7,825 nucleotides of DNA from CCY15215 sp034932145 (GTDB taxonomy: Bacteria; Cyanobacteriota; Cyanobacteriia; Cyanobacteriales; Spirulinaceae): positions 1 to 7,825 of the forward strand of contig NZ_JAYGHV010000321.1 of the NCBI RefSeq assembly GCF_034932145.1, written 5' to 3'. Shown here one piece after another: positions 1 through 7,705 of the stretch (its first letter is position 1; every line of letters starts with the position of its first letter). The translations under genes were made by a program, and so were the position numbers. The notes beneath the pieces are model-generated. The model did not search any database and was not told where the DNA came from. It saw only the letters and a list, made by a program, of their open reading frames with translations.

Positions 1-922
1 GATGAGCTTGGGGATTTTTGTCGGTGCGTTGTTGAAGTTCTGGGACTAAGGTGGGATCGAAAAGGGGATCTTCTGCATCATAAACAAGCAAATAAGGAAG
101 ATCGATTTTGTCTAGGAGATAAAGACCACTTGTTTGATAATAATAATCTTCAACCGTTGCAAAACCATAATAATCAATCACCATTTCGCGATCGAAGGCG
201 CGAATCGAATCAACTCGCTCGATCGCCTCAGATTTAGTGCTTTCCGGAAAGCGATCGCCTCGCAGTTTTGCCGCTTGGTACAATTCCCTCGCTAATATTC
301 CCTCAATAATCCGACCAATGGGCGTTTGCACGAGATGGGTCAAAGAACGATTGGATTCTAAATTAGGGGATAAAACGGCAGCAGTCTGAATATAAGGACA
401 CTTTTCCTCCCGTGCTGCTTTTAAGCCCCACAAGGAAAGTTGTCCCCCCAAAGAAAAGCCCGTCAGAGCAACATGAGGAGGACACCCCAACTGCACCAAC
501 TGTTCCGCTAGTTTTACCAAATCAAAGCCCTCATGCCAACCATCAGAAGAGGGAACTGGGGACAATTCCCCACTTTTACCATGCGATCGCCAATCGTAAA
601 CTAATACCGCCCAACCCCGCCCATAAGCCTTACGAGCCAGAGTCCTAGCATACCAAGCCGTCTCCAAGTCCCCCGTAATGCCATAGGTAATAATCATCGT
701 TCCTTTGGCCCCAGGGGGACAACTCCACAACCCCCATAAAGGAACATCGCGAAAACCTGAAAAACAATGCTCTTGCCAAGGAATAGCAGGGAATTTCGCG
801 AGCCACGGCGATCGCTCCTTCTGTCTTTGCCAAATCTCCCCATAAAAATAACTGGCAAAGATAGTTTGTACTAGGCTATTTCTTAAATACCAAGGTGGCT
901 GATAGGGGATTGTCAATTTCAT
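1..922 (-). CDS. Alpha/beta-fold hydrolase, YheT/COG0429-like, 3' end cut by window edge
   Basis: The minus strand is open without a stop from an ATG at 922-920 to the left edge, giving 307 residues; the C-terminus lies outside. Visible features are an oxyanion-region stretch ITYGITGDLETAW (about residues 78-90), the VYDWRSHGKSG segment (about 108-118) typical of this hydrolase group, the nucleophile elbow GFSLGG with Ser157, and a late VYDAEDP segment whose Asp285 fits the catalytic acid. The catalytic His would lie just past the edge. YheT-like proteins are usually about 320-360 residues, so little is missing. No signal peptide or membrane segment is evident, so it is probably cytoplasmic. 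Substrate is unknown; esterase/lipase-like activity is inferred from the fold only. The start is supported by GGAGAG nine bases upstream. It is divergent from rpaA. Confidence 0.85.
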   Translation of the reverse strand, partial: MKLTIPYQPPWYLRNSLVQTIFASYFYGEIWQRQKERSPWLAKFPAIPWQEHCFSGFRDVPLWGLWSCPPGAKGTMIITYGITGDLETAWYARTLARKAYGRGWAVLVYDWRSHGKSGELSPVPSSDGWHEGFDLVKLAEQLVQLGCPPHVALTGFSLGGQLSLWGLKAAREEKCPYIQTAAVLSPNLESNRSLTHLVQTPIGRIIEGILARELYQAAKLRGDRFPESTKSEAIERVDSIRAFDREMVIDYYGFATVEDYYYQTSGLYLLDKIDLPYLLVYDAEDPLFDPTLVPELQQRTDKNPQAH

Positions 923-931
923 GGTCAGGTA

Positions 932-937
932 CTCTCC
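932..937 (-). promoter_or_regulatory. Ribosome binding site of the hydrolase
   Basis: GGAGAG on the minus strand lies nine bases upstream of the ATG at 922-920. It fixes the start of the edge-truncated hydrolase. Confidence 0.6.
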
Positions 938-1042
938 AAAGTCTTGAGCTAAAAAATCAGCAAATAACTTTACTAATTTCTGAAACAAAGGGAAAAAAAT
1001 CGCGATCGCCGTGAAAGGGTATCGGAAATTCCCTCTTATACT

Positions 1043-1048
1043 TATAAT
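1043..1048 (+). promoter_or_regulatory. Candidate -10 element upstream of rpaA
   Basis: A perfect TATAAT sits 87 bases before the rpaA ATG in the 213-bp divergent region. No recognisable TTGACA lies 16-18 bases upstream, so if real it would be an activator-dependent promoter, as is common in cyanobacteria. On the opposite strand the same spot reads as two tandem TATAAG hexamers, which could serve the hydrolase. Apart from one HIP1 site at 1002-1009, the rest of the region shows only A/T-rich sequence. Confidence 0.3.
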
Positions 1049-1135
1049 CAATACAGAAAACTTTACTTTCTGCTTGCAGTTCTTATTAAACCGCAACAGA
1101 TTGTAAAATTAACCTATAACTCTAGTTCTCTAGCC

Positions 1136-1876
1136 ATGCCTCGAATACTGGTCATTGACGACGATCCCGCAATTTCAGAATTGGTGTCCATCAACTTAGA
1201 GATGGCTGGATACGATGTGAATCTGGCTAGTGATGGCATAAAAGGTCAAGCCTTAGCAGTACAACTACAGCCAGACTTAATTATGCTGGATTTAATGCTC
1301 CCTAAAGTAGATGGCTTTACCGTATGCCAACGATTGCGCCGGGACGATCGTACCGCCGATATTCCCGTTCTCATGCTCACCGCACTGGATCAAACTGCTG
1401 ATAAGGTGGGAGGCTTTAATGCCGGTGCAGATGATTATATGACCAAGCCTTTTGAACTTGAAGAGATGCTGGCTAGAGTTCGCGCCCTCCTACGACGCAC
1501 CGATCGCATTCCCCAAGCCGCCAAACATTCAGAAATTCTCAGTTATGGACACCTAACTCTAATCCCCGAACGATTTGAAGCGAATTGGTTTGATAAAACC
1601 GTAAAATTAACCCATTTAGAATTTGAACTGCTGCACTGTTTATTGCAACGTCATGGTCAAACCGTTTCCCCCAGCGAAATTCTCAAGGAGGTTTGGGGCT
1701 ACGATCCCGATGACGATATCGAAACCATTCGAGTCCATATTCGCCATTTGAGAACGAAACTAGAACCCGATCCTCGTCATCCTCAGTATATTAAAACTGT
1801 TTATGGAGCGGGATACTGTTTGGAGTTACCTGGAATCGAACGAGAAGAGATGGCAGAAAATTCGGCAACGGCTTAG
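1136..1876 (+). CDS. rpaA: Circadian output response regulator RpaA (OmpR/PhoB type)
   Basis: This is a 246-residue two-domain regulator. The receiver (about 1-120) has the acidic pocket D8-D10, phosphoacceptor Asp52 in IMLDLMLP, Thr82 and Lys104. The C-terminal winged-helix DNA-binding domain (about 136-232) ends in KTVYGAGYCLELP. I recognise RpaA from the long identical-looking stretches such as NLEMAGYDV, DGIKGQALAVQLQPDLIMLD and RRTDRIPQAAKHSEIL. In studied cyanobacteria RpaA is phosphorylated by SasA, dephosphorylated through CikA, and drives dusk-phase genes; neither partner is in the window. The start follows the conserved MPRILVIDDD beginning, although no clear Shine-Dalgarno precedes it. 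A GC-rich hairpin follows, so it is probably monocistronic. The last dozen residues after LPG are the variable tail. RpaB is excluded by sequence. Confidence 0.95.
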   Translation: MPRILVIDDDPAISELVSINLEMAGYDVNLASDGIKGQALAVQLQPDLIMLDLMLPKVDGFTVCQRLRRDDRTADIPVLMLTALDQTADKVGGFNAGADDYMTKPFELEEMLARVRALLRRTDRIPQAAKHSEILSYGHLTLIPERFEANWFDKTVKLTHLEFELLHCLLQRHGQTVSPSEILKEVWGYDPDDDIETIRVHIRHLRTKLEPDPRHPQYIKTVYGAGYCLELPGIEREEMAENSATA

Positions 1877-1913
1877 ATTTGAACAGGTAAAGTTGTTAAT
1901 ATATTGAGTCAGT

Positions 1914-1939
1914 ATCCCCATTATCGAGATGGGGATTTT
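1914..1939 (+). terminator. Hairpin terminator after rpaA
   Basis: A perfect 8-bp stem, ATCCCCAT (1914-1921) and ATGGGGAT (1929-1936), with a 7-base loop is followed by T residues (1936-1939). It is in the 81-bp gap between rpaA and the sulfotransferase. The T tract is short and the next gene's AGGAG begins five bases later, so it may be a partial terminator or attenuator rather than a full stop. Confidence 0.6.
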
Positions 1940-1943
1940 AAAT

Positions 1944-1948
1944 AGGAG
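1944..1948 (+). promoter_or_regulatory. Ribosome binding site of the sulfotransferase-like gene
   Basis: AGGAG lies nine bases before the ATG at 1958. This favours 1958 over the second in-frame ATG at 1967. Confidence 0.65.
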
Positions 1949-1957
1949 ATTGAGAAC

Positions 1958-2779
1958 ATGGCAATAATGAGAGAAACAAAATCAAACATCGGTTCTATAC
2001 TGAGAAAAGTTAGAGTGAGATTGGGATACCCCATCAACGAAAAGTTATTTCAAATCTGCGGCATCCAACGTTCGGGAAATCATGCGTTAATTAATTGGAT
2101 AATTTCACAACAACCCTTAAAAACTTGTTTTATTAATGGGGTTTTTCCAGACCAAAACCCTTGGGAGCAAAACTGGGGAATATCCTATCGCAATTTTGAT
2201 TACTGGCCGGGACATCGAGATCTTGCAGGTGCCCTTGTTTCTAAACAGTTATTGATTTGTTCTTACGAGAATTATGCGTTAGATAAAATCGATCGCCATC
2301 GAAGTCAACTTTTAGTAGATGTTGGTAAAAGTCAGGAAGTTTGTTCTGTGTTGATTTTGCGAGATCCTTATAATACCTTCGCAAGCTGGTTAAAAGCAGG
2401 TTGGGATGTGACCGCAGAAATTACTGAAATGTGGAAAGTCTATGCAAGAGAATTTATCGGTCAAACCTCTTATCTTCAGAATCAGACAGTAACAATTAAT
2501 TTTAATACTTGGTTCGCTAGTCAGGAGTATCGTCGTCAACTTGCTCATGCTCTCAATCTAGAGTTTACCGATCGCGGTTTGGATATAATTACACATCATG
2601 GTGGTGGTAGTTCTTTTGATAAACAAAGTTTAGATGGTAATGCCAAACAAATGAACGTTCTCAGAAGATTTCAAGCATTTGTCGATAATCCTGTTTATCG
2701 CACAATCTTTCAAGACCAAGAAATTCAAGAATTATCAGAGAAAATTTTTGGTGAGATCGAAGGTACTAAAGTCCTTTGA
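1958..2779 (+). CDS. Sulfotransferase-like protein (PAPS-type P-loop fold)
   Basis: This 273-residue protein has the two landmarks of the PAPS sulfotransferase fold. One is a strand-loop-helix FQICGIQRSGNHALINW (about 31-47), where the 5'-phosphosulfate loop holds Arg38, Ser39, Gly40 and Asn41. The other is VLILRDPYNTFASW (about 131-144), whose Arg135-Asp136-Pro137 fits the 3'-phosphate motif. A glycine-rich HHGGGSSFD near 213-221 is a plausible later cofactor loop. No signal peptide or membrane segment is seen. By family it would move sulfate from PAPS to a hydroxyl or amine on a sugar, lipid or peptide; the acceptor cannot be told. It is visibly richer in A/T codons than rpaA and lacks a HIP1 octamer, but has HIP1-like CGATCG cores. 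It ends against the stop of the convergent ABC exporter. The family call is fairly firm, the activity inferred. Confidence 0.75.
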   Translation: MAIMRETKSNIGSILRKVRVRLGYPINEKLFQICGIQRSGNHALINWIISQQPLKTCFINGVFPDQNPWEQNWGISYRNFDYWPGHRDLAGALVSKQLLICSYENYALDKIDRHRSQLLVDVGKSQEVCSVLILRDPYNTFASWLKAGWDVTAEITEMWKVYAREFIGQTSYLQNQTVTINFNTWFASQEYRRQLAHALNLEFTDRGLDIITHHGGGSSFDKQSLDGNAKQMNVLRRFQAFVDNPVYRTIFQDQEIQELSEKIFGEIEGTKVL

Positions 2780-4843
2780 TTATTTATTGGAAAGATTAAC
2801 TCCTTGTTTTTCATCAAAAAACGATAGTGTTTTCAGTAGTTCCAAAGCAGAAGCATAGGATTCTTCCAGTAATTCTTGGTTTTCTTCTGGGGTATCGGTA
2901 AGATCGTCTGTTACCAATTGTAGGGAACCTAACATGGTATTGAGTTGACTGCGAACTTGATAGGAAAGACGCGATCGCAATGTATGAGAAGCACGAATGG
3001 AAGCGCGAATGAGGGCTTCATTTGTCGGTAGAATAACCTCTTTTTTCTTTTTCTTATCCCCAAATTGTAGATTATAGAGTTTGGCATACTGACCGTCTAA
3101 TTTGAGCAATTCGTCGTGATTGCCTACTTCAACAATTCTCCCACGTTCCATGACTACGATTTGATAAGCCCGTTGAATCGTAGAAAGACGATGAGCAATG
3201 ACAATACTCGTGCGATCGCGGCACAATTCATCAATTGCCTCTTGAACTAATCGCTCAGATATGGTATCTAATGCACTGGTTGCTTCATCCAGAATTAAAA
3301 TATCTGGATTTCTTAACAACCCTCGAGCAATGGCAATTCTCTGTCGTTGACCCCCCGAAAGCATAACTCCGCGATCGCCAATATTGGTGGCAAATTGTTT
3401 GGGCATTTCCATAATAAACTCATAGGCATTCGCTTGTTTGGCTGCGTTAATAATCTCTTCTTCTGTGGCATTTTCTCGCCCGTAAGCAATGTTATAACGA
3501 ATCGTATTATTAAACAGAAAAGTATCTTGACTCACAACTCCTAGCGCGTTTCTCAAATCACAAAGTACAAATTCTTTCAAATCGATACCATCTAAGGTAA
3601 TTCTTCCGGCTGTCGGATCGTAATACCGTGGCATCAAATCTACTAATGTTGATTTTCCGGCTCCAGAAGACCCCACCAAAGCTACAGTTTTCCCTTTAGG
3701 AATCCATAAATTAATATCTTTTAAAACCAATTCTGATTGTCCTGGATAAGCAAAATCAACCCCTTCAAAACGAATACCTTCTTGTAACATTTTGTAATTG
3801 CGATCGCCATTTGCCATCAATGGCTTATTATCTCTCTGTAAAAAATGAGCGACAATTTCCGCACTGGGAGCCACGTTGGAAAATTGGCTGCGATTATTGT
3901 TTAATTGACCGACAAAAGGAATTAAACGAAATAATGTCACCAAATAAATCAATAAAATAGTTGAAAGCGATTGAAGTTGTTGGGTTAAGAAATAGCGACC
4001 AAAAACAACAATAGCCAAAATTGTTATAATCCCCAAACACTCATTAAAAGGAGCAATGATCGCAAAATTAGCTTGAGAGCTTAAATCTGCTCGTTCGCGT
4101 TCTCTAACAAAACCTTCGAGTTGTTGATATTCTTCCTCTTCTGTGCTTGCTGTTTTAATTAAACGAATCCCTGCTAAAATTTCCATCAGCCTTTTTGTGT
4201 ACTGACCGGATTTGTCAGAAAGAATCTGACCATAGCCCCTGGCACGATTAATTAAGTATTGATTGCTGAAAGTAACGCCAATTAATAAAATAGTTGAAAT
4301 GCAGGTCAGTTGCCAAGATAATGTTAAGAGAATCCATAAGAAAACTAAGATTGTAATGGCATTAGTCAAGATTGCGATCGCAATTTTAATGGCTTGAGTT
4401 GTTCGTACCATCTCTTGATTAATTATATTAATCAAATCGCCGAGTTTGGTTTTACTATAAAAGTCTAAATCAACATCTAATAATAATTTAATTCCTGAGA
4501 GGCGCATTTCAATGGAGAGGGAGCGTAAAAAATAATTACTCGCAACCATAGTCAGGTAATTGGCTAAATTTTTTAAAATAATTGCCAGTAAAATTGCCCC
4601 GATCATGGCCACAAATTTAAAATCTCCAGGAAACCACTCGAAAAAAGACATTGTCTTGCGGAGGAGAGGGGGACCTTGTTCGATGAGTCCTGTATTTTGT
4701 CCTAAAAATCCTAATAAAAGAGGAACAATTAATGCTGTACTCACTCCATTAAAAAGCGCACTTGAAAATCCCAAAATAATTGTTAAACCCATTAATAGGG
4801 GATATTTCAAGGCAGAAGTCAGTAACAATCGGTTAGAAGTCAT
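2780..4843 (-). CDS. ABC exporter half-transporter with degenerate HisKA-like C-terminal tail
   Basis: This 687-residue fusion of membrane domain and ATPase probably works as a homodimer in the plasma membrane. Hydrophobic segments lie near 15-47, 77-100, 151-192, 260-286 and 293-312. The ATPase has Tyr366 (A-loop), Walker A GSSGAGKST (391-399), Q-loop Gln439, signature LSGGQ (495-499), Walker B ILILDE with Glu520, and H-loop His551, so it looks active. The usual exporter ends near residue 594. Here a Lys-run linker (597-601) and about 90 more residues follow, resembling the HisKA dimerisation domain: LSYQVRSQLNTMLGSLQLV, then an acidic TPEEN turn and a second helix. Tyr628 stands where the phosphorylated His belongs, and no kinase ATPase domain follows. 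General resemblance is to lipid, glycolipid or polysaccharide exporters, including the heterocyst HepA type; the substrate is unknown. No strong Shine-Dalgarno precedes the ATG at 4843-4841. Confidence 0.9.
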   Translation of the reverse strand: MTSNRLLLTSALKYPLLMGLTIILGFSSALFNGVSTALIVPLLLGFLGQNTGLIEQGPPLLRKTMSFFEWFPGDFKFVAMIGAILLAIILKNLANYLTMVASNYFLRSLSIEMRLSGIKLLLDVDLDFYSKTKLGDLINIINQEMVRTTQAIKIAIAILTNAITILVFLWILLTLSWQLTCISTILLIGVTFSNQYLINRARGYGQILSDKSGQYTKRLMEILAGIRLIKTASTEEEEYQQLEGFVRERERADLSSQANFAIIAPFNECLGIITILAIVVFGRYFLTQQLQSLSTILLIYLVTLFRLIPFVGQLNNNRSQFSNVAPSAEIVAHFLQRDNKPLMANGDRNYKMLQEGIRFEGVDFAYPGQSELVLKDINLWIPKGKTVALVGSSGAGKSTLVDLMPRYYDPTAGRITLDGIDLKEFVLCDLRNALGVVSQDTFLFNNTIRYNIAYGRENATEEEIINAAKQANAYEFIMEMPKQFATNIGDRGVMLSGGQRQRIAIARGLLRNPDILILDEATSALDTISERLVQEAIDELCRDRTSIVIAHRLSTIQRAYQIVVMERGRIVEVGNHDELLKLDGQYAKLYNLQFGDKKKKKEVILPTNEALIRASIRASHTLRSRLSYQVRSQLNTMLGSLQLVTDDLTDTPEENQELLEESYASALELLKTLSFFDEKQGVNLSNK
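2783..3061 (-). other. Pseudo-HisKA (DHp-like) extension of the ABC exporter
   Basis: Codons 595-687 of the exporter encode a segment not found in a standard exporter. An H-box-like SYQVRSQLN aligns with the canonical SHELRTPLN, keeping Ser, Arg, Leu and Asn and replacing His with Tyr628 (codon 2960-2962), Glu with Gln and Pro with Gln. It is followed by a helix, an acidic turn (DDLTDTPEEN) and a second helix (QELLEESYASALELLKTL), the order of a DHp helical hairpin. A second S-H-x-L-R motif with His620 lies just upstream but aligns less well with what follows. The similarity is judged by eye. Confidence 0.6.
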
Positions 4844-4969
4844 AGGGAATTGTTTGCCAACAAACGAATGAGAGAAAAAAATTGGTGGGACTGCAATCTC
4901 GATCGCTTAAGAGAGGCGATCGCCTTTAATGAAATAGCAGCAGCAAAATAGCGGCGATCGCATCAACAC

Positions 4970-4975
4970 TATAAT
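4970..4975 (+). promoter_or_regulatory. Candidate -10 element upstream of recQ
   Basis: A perfect TATAAT lies 88 bases before the recQ ATG in the 220-bp region divergent from the ABC exporter. No good -35 hexamer is placed upstream. The region otherwise shows two HIP1 octamers (4916-4923, 4954-4961) and a pyrimidine-rich stretch near 5000-5034. No RNA gene is apparent. Confidence 0.3.
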
Positions 4976-5063
4976 ACTCTTGAGTAATGGGTAAAAGAAA
5001 TTATTTCCTTCTTTGTCTTGCTTTCCCTTGCTCCATGATGCCATTCTGGGGTAAAAAGTAGAT

Positions 5064-7214
5064 ATGTACCAACTAGACACCCTCGAAACTTATCTCAAAC
5101 AATACTTTGGTTACGATACCTTTCGACCAGGACAGCGCCAAATTATTGAAGAAGCCCTACAAGATCGGGATTTACTGGCCATTATGCCGACTGGAGGAGG
5201 GAAATCTCTTTGCTTTCAATTGCCAGCTTTACTCAAACCCGGTTTAACGGTTGTGGTTTCTCCCCTGATTGCCCTGATGCAAGATCAGGTAGATACCCTC
5301 TTGAATAATGGGATTGGGGCAACATTTCTTAATAGTAGCTTGGAACGAGAGGAAGTGCGATCGCGAGAACAAGAAATCTTGCAAGGCAGAATTAAACTCC
5401 TGTATATTGCCCCTGAGAGATTGTTGAGCGAGTCTTTTTTGCCTTTTTTGTCAGTCCTGCGATCGCGGGTGGGAATTTCCGCTTTTGCTGTCGATGAGGC
5501 ACATTGCGTCTCTGCTTGGGGTCACGATTTTCGCCCAGAGTATCGTCAACTCAAACAACTGCGTCAACGCTATGCCAATATTCCGGTTTTAGCTTTTACC
5601 GCAACAGCAACTAAGCGCGTGCGGGAGGATATTTGCACACAACTTACTCTTAATAGTCCGAGTATTTATATTGCTAGTTTTAATCGTCCTAACTTATATT
5701 ATGGAGTTAAGCGAAAAGAGCGTCAAAGTTACAATCAGCTTTTGAATGCAATTCGTCTGCAAAAAGGAGCATCGGGAATCGTTTATTGTTTGAGTCGTCG
5801 CAAGGTCGATGAAATTGCATTTCGACTGGAAAAGGATGGCATTTCTGCTCTTCCTTATCATGCCGGAATGGAGTCGGAAAAAAGAAGCAAAAATCAAAAT
5901 CGTTTTATCCGCGATGACGTACAAGTAATTGTGGCAACTGTTGCTTTTGGCATGGGTATTAATAAACCTGATGTGCGTTTTGTTTTCCACTATGACTTAC
6001 CGCGAAACTTAGAAGGATACTATCAAGAATCGGGACGGGCAGGACGAGATGGCGAACCTGCAAGCTGTATTCTCTTCTATAGTCCTGGAGATAAACCTCG
6101 CATTGATTATCTCATCGATCAGAAACCCGATGAGAACGAACAGCGCGTTGCTAGACAGCAATTAAACCAAATTGTAGACTATGTAGAAGGAACAGAATGT
6201 CGTCGCACGATTCAATTACGTTACTTTGGAGAACGATTTTCGGGTAACTGTGAAAACTGCGATAATTGCCGCAATCCACAACCGATTGAAGACTGGACTA
6301 TTGAGGCACAAAAGTTTCTTTCTTGCGTGTATCGCTGTGGGGAAAAATTTGGTACGAACCATATTGTTGATGTATTGCGAGGATCGAATAAAAAACGAGT
6401 TTTAGATTATGGACATCATTTACTTTCAACTTACGGGATTGGGAAAGATAGAAGTGCAGATGAATGGAAACATTTAACGCGATCGCTGCTGCATCAAGGA
6501 CTATTGGGGTCAACAACTGATGGTTATCGGGTTTTAAAGTTAAATAAAAAAAGTTGGGAAATTCTCAGAAAACAGCGATCGGTTAATATTGCTGTCCCTC
6601 AAAAAACGGCAGCGAAAACAGAATCTGAAGCAAATCCCCGGAAAATTGAAGCCGAATTACTCTTCGATCGCCTGCGCTTGTTGCGAAAAAACCTCGCGGA
6701 TGCTCAATCCGTTCCCCCTTATGTGATTTTTGCCGACTCGAGTTTGCGGGTTATGGCACAACAACGCCCCCAAACCCGAGCCGATTTTGCCGAAATTCCT
6801 GGGGTTGGGGCGCAAAAATTAGACCGCTATGGCGATCGCTTTATCTCGGAAATTCGTGAGTTTTGCCAAGAACATAAACCACCCGTTCCCGTTGCTTCCG
6901 ATACACAAATGATAACCTTGGGTTTATATCAACAAGGATTAAACTTAGAAGAAATCGCGAGGGAGCGTGGTTTGCGTCCCAGCACTATTTCTTCTCATTT
7001 AAGCGAATTAATCGAAATGCGATCGCCGATCGATGTCGATCGCCTCGTTCCCCCAGAACGACAAAAAACAATTATCGCTGCTATTGAAAAAGTCGGAGAT
7101 AAGGCCTTAACTCCCATTCGAGACGCTTTGGGGGACGAGTACAGCTATGAAGAGATCCGTTTGGCGCGATCGCGCTGGCGCAGGGAAAATGAAGATGAGG
7201 AAGACCCTTTTTAA
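5064..7214 (+). CDS. recQ: ATP-dependent DNA helicase RecQ
   Basis: This 716-residue 3'-to-5' superfamily 2 helicase acts in recombination and fork repair. Motif 0 has Gln24 in RPGQRQ; Walker A is TGGGKS with Lys47; the DEAH box is 144-147 with the aromatic-rich loop after it; motif III is FTATAT (178-183); motif VI QESGRAGRDG (321-330) carries the arginine finger. The RQC zinc site is Cys379, Cys396, Cys399 and Cys402, followed by a winged helix (about 410-495, RGSNKKRVLDYGHHLLSTYG region). A polar linker (about 505-527) leads to an HRDC domain (about 528-605). The final 100 residues (about 615-716) contain TLGLYQQGLNLEEIARERGL, matching the HTH_40-type helix-turn-helix found at the end of many longer RecQs, and end in an acidic tail. 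All key residues are present. An in-frame TAA at 5052-5054 makes 5064 the first available ATG; its Shine-Dalgarno is weak. Confidence 0.95.
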   Translation: MYQLDTLETYLKQYFGYDTFRPGQRQIIEEALQDRDLLAIMPTGGGKSLCFQLPALLKPGLTVVVSPLIALMQDQVDTLLNNGIGATFLNSSLEREEVRSREQEILQGRIKLLYIAPERLLSESFLPFLSVLRSRVGISAFAVDEAHCVSAWGHDFRPEYRQLKQLRQRYANIPVLAFTATATKRVREDICTQLTLNSPSIYIASFNRPNLYYGVKRKERQSYNQLLNAIRLQKGASGIVYCLSRRKVDEIAFRLEKDGISALPYHAGMESEKRSKNQNRFIRDDVQVIVATVAFGMGINKPDVRFVFHYDLPRNLEGYYQESGRAGRDGEPASCILFYSPGDKPRIDYLIDQKPDENEQRVARQQLNQIVDYVEGTECRRTIQLRYFGERFSGNCENCDNCRNPQPIEDWTIEAQKFLSCVYRCGEKFGTNHIVDVLRGSNKKRVLDYGHHLLSTYGIGKDRSADEWKHLTRSLLHQGLLGSTTDGYRVLKLNKKSWEILRKQRSVNIAVPQKTAAKTESEANPRKIEAELLFDRLRLLRKNLADAQSVPPYVIFADSSLRVMAQQRPQTRADFAEIPGVGAQKLDRYGDRFISEIREFCQEHKPPVPVASDTQMITLGLYQQGLNLEEIARERGLRPSTISSHLSELIEMRSPIDVDRLVPPERQKTIIAAIEKVGDKALTPIRDALGDEYSYEEIRLARSRWRRENEDEEDPF

Positions 7215-7239
7215 AGCAAAAGAGATGAAAATTTACACC

Positions 7240-7705
7240 TCACTCAAACTGCGCGCGAAAAGGTTTTAAGTTCTCGGGACGGTAATCCGATCGCCCTTGC
7301 CAGCGTTGCTTAACACTATTGTGAAAGATAGGATCGCGATCGCTTTTCTCAATATTGCGAGATATAATACCCGTGAACTGCCAAATGAATTTGCTAAATC
7401 CGGTTGCATCTCGCACAGTTGTAAAATTAATCAGGGGATCGACTTTGCTGCCATCTTCTATTTTGGTGAGGTCAAATTCAAGACCCAATTTAAAATCATT
7501 TTGTATGACATCGATCGCCCATAATAATGCCCCATTGGACAAACCGCGATAGGCCTTGGCCCCTCCACCCAAACAAACGTGGGTTCCTGGAAACCATTCT
7601 TTTCGCAGTTTTTGCCCGCTATTTTCTGGTTTTTGCTGCATCAATGTCGGTTGAAAAACTTTGCGATCTTCATCGATCGCCATTGCGTGGAAAGCGCGTT
7701 CAATG
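7240..7705 (-). pseudogene. DUF2235 (Tle1-like) hydrolase, 3' fragment interrupted by an IS end
   Basis: The frame encodes the C-terminal part of a DUF2235 protein: AMAIDEDRKVFQPTL, then WFPGTHVCLGGG, then RGLSNGALLWAID, the family's typical order. The frame is still DUF2235-like upstream of the Met at 7683-7681 (IERAFHA precedes it) up to position 7705, where insertion-element sequence begins, so that Met is internal and not a real start. The N-terminal part carrying the GxSxG nucleophile is absent and would lie beyond the element, outside the window. DUF2235 members are predicted alpha/beta hydrolases related to Tle1 phospholipases. The position that is often Asp in the HSDVGGG motif is Cys here; I cannot say whether that is normal for the cyanobacterial branch. 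The gene converges on recQ with 25 bases between stops and no obvious terminator. The fragment is probably non-functional. Confidence 0.7.

Larger units (their letters stand above)
251..7343. repeat. Dispersed HIP1 octamers (GCGATCGC)
   Basis: I count 18 exact copies, starting at 251, 583, 808, 1002, 2971, 3212, 3371, 3800, 4374, 4916, 4954, 5357, 5459, 6479, 6832, 7019, 7166 and 7336. HIP1 is a hallmark of many cyanobacterial genomes. Copies lie in both coding and intergenic DNA; none falls between 1010 and 2970. Confidence 0.9.

Noticed and set aside
412..648. Open frame of 78 codons on the plus strand
   Set aside because: Antisense to the hydrolase, proline-rich without recognisable motifs or ribosome binding site.
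645..833. Open frame of 62 codons on the minus strand
   Set aside because: It lies within the alpha/beta-hydrolase gene in another frame; the hydrolase frame is uninterrupted here and has family motifs.
2806..2822. A/T-only hairpin GTTTTT-catca-AAAAAC as terminator for the convergent pair
   Set aside because: The stem has a single G-C pair and would be too weak; it is also inside the exporter's coding sequence.
2783..3061. Active histidine kinase fused to the transporter
   Set aside because: The phosphoacceptor position is Tyr and there is no HATPase domain with N, G1 or G2 boxes.
7018..7045. Cluster of CGATCG repeats in recQ that looks like a local repeat array
   Set aside because: It is one HIP1 site plus HIP1-like cores within conserved coding sequence, with no regular spacer, so not a CRISPR or other array.
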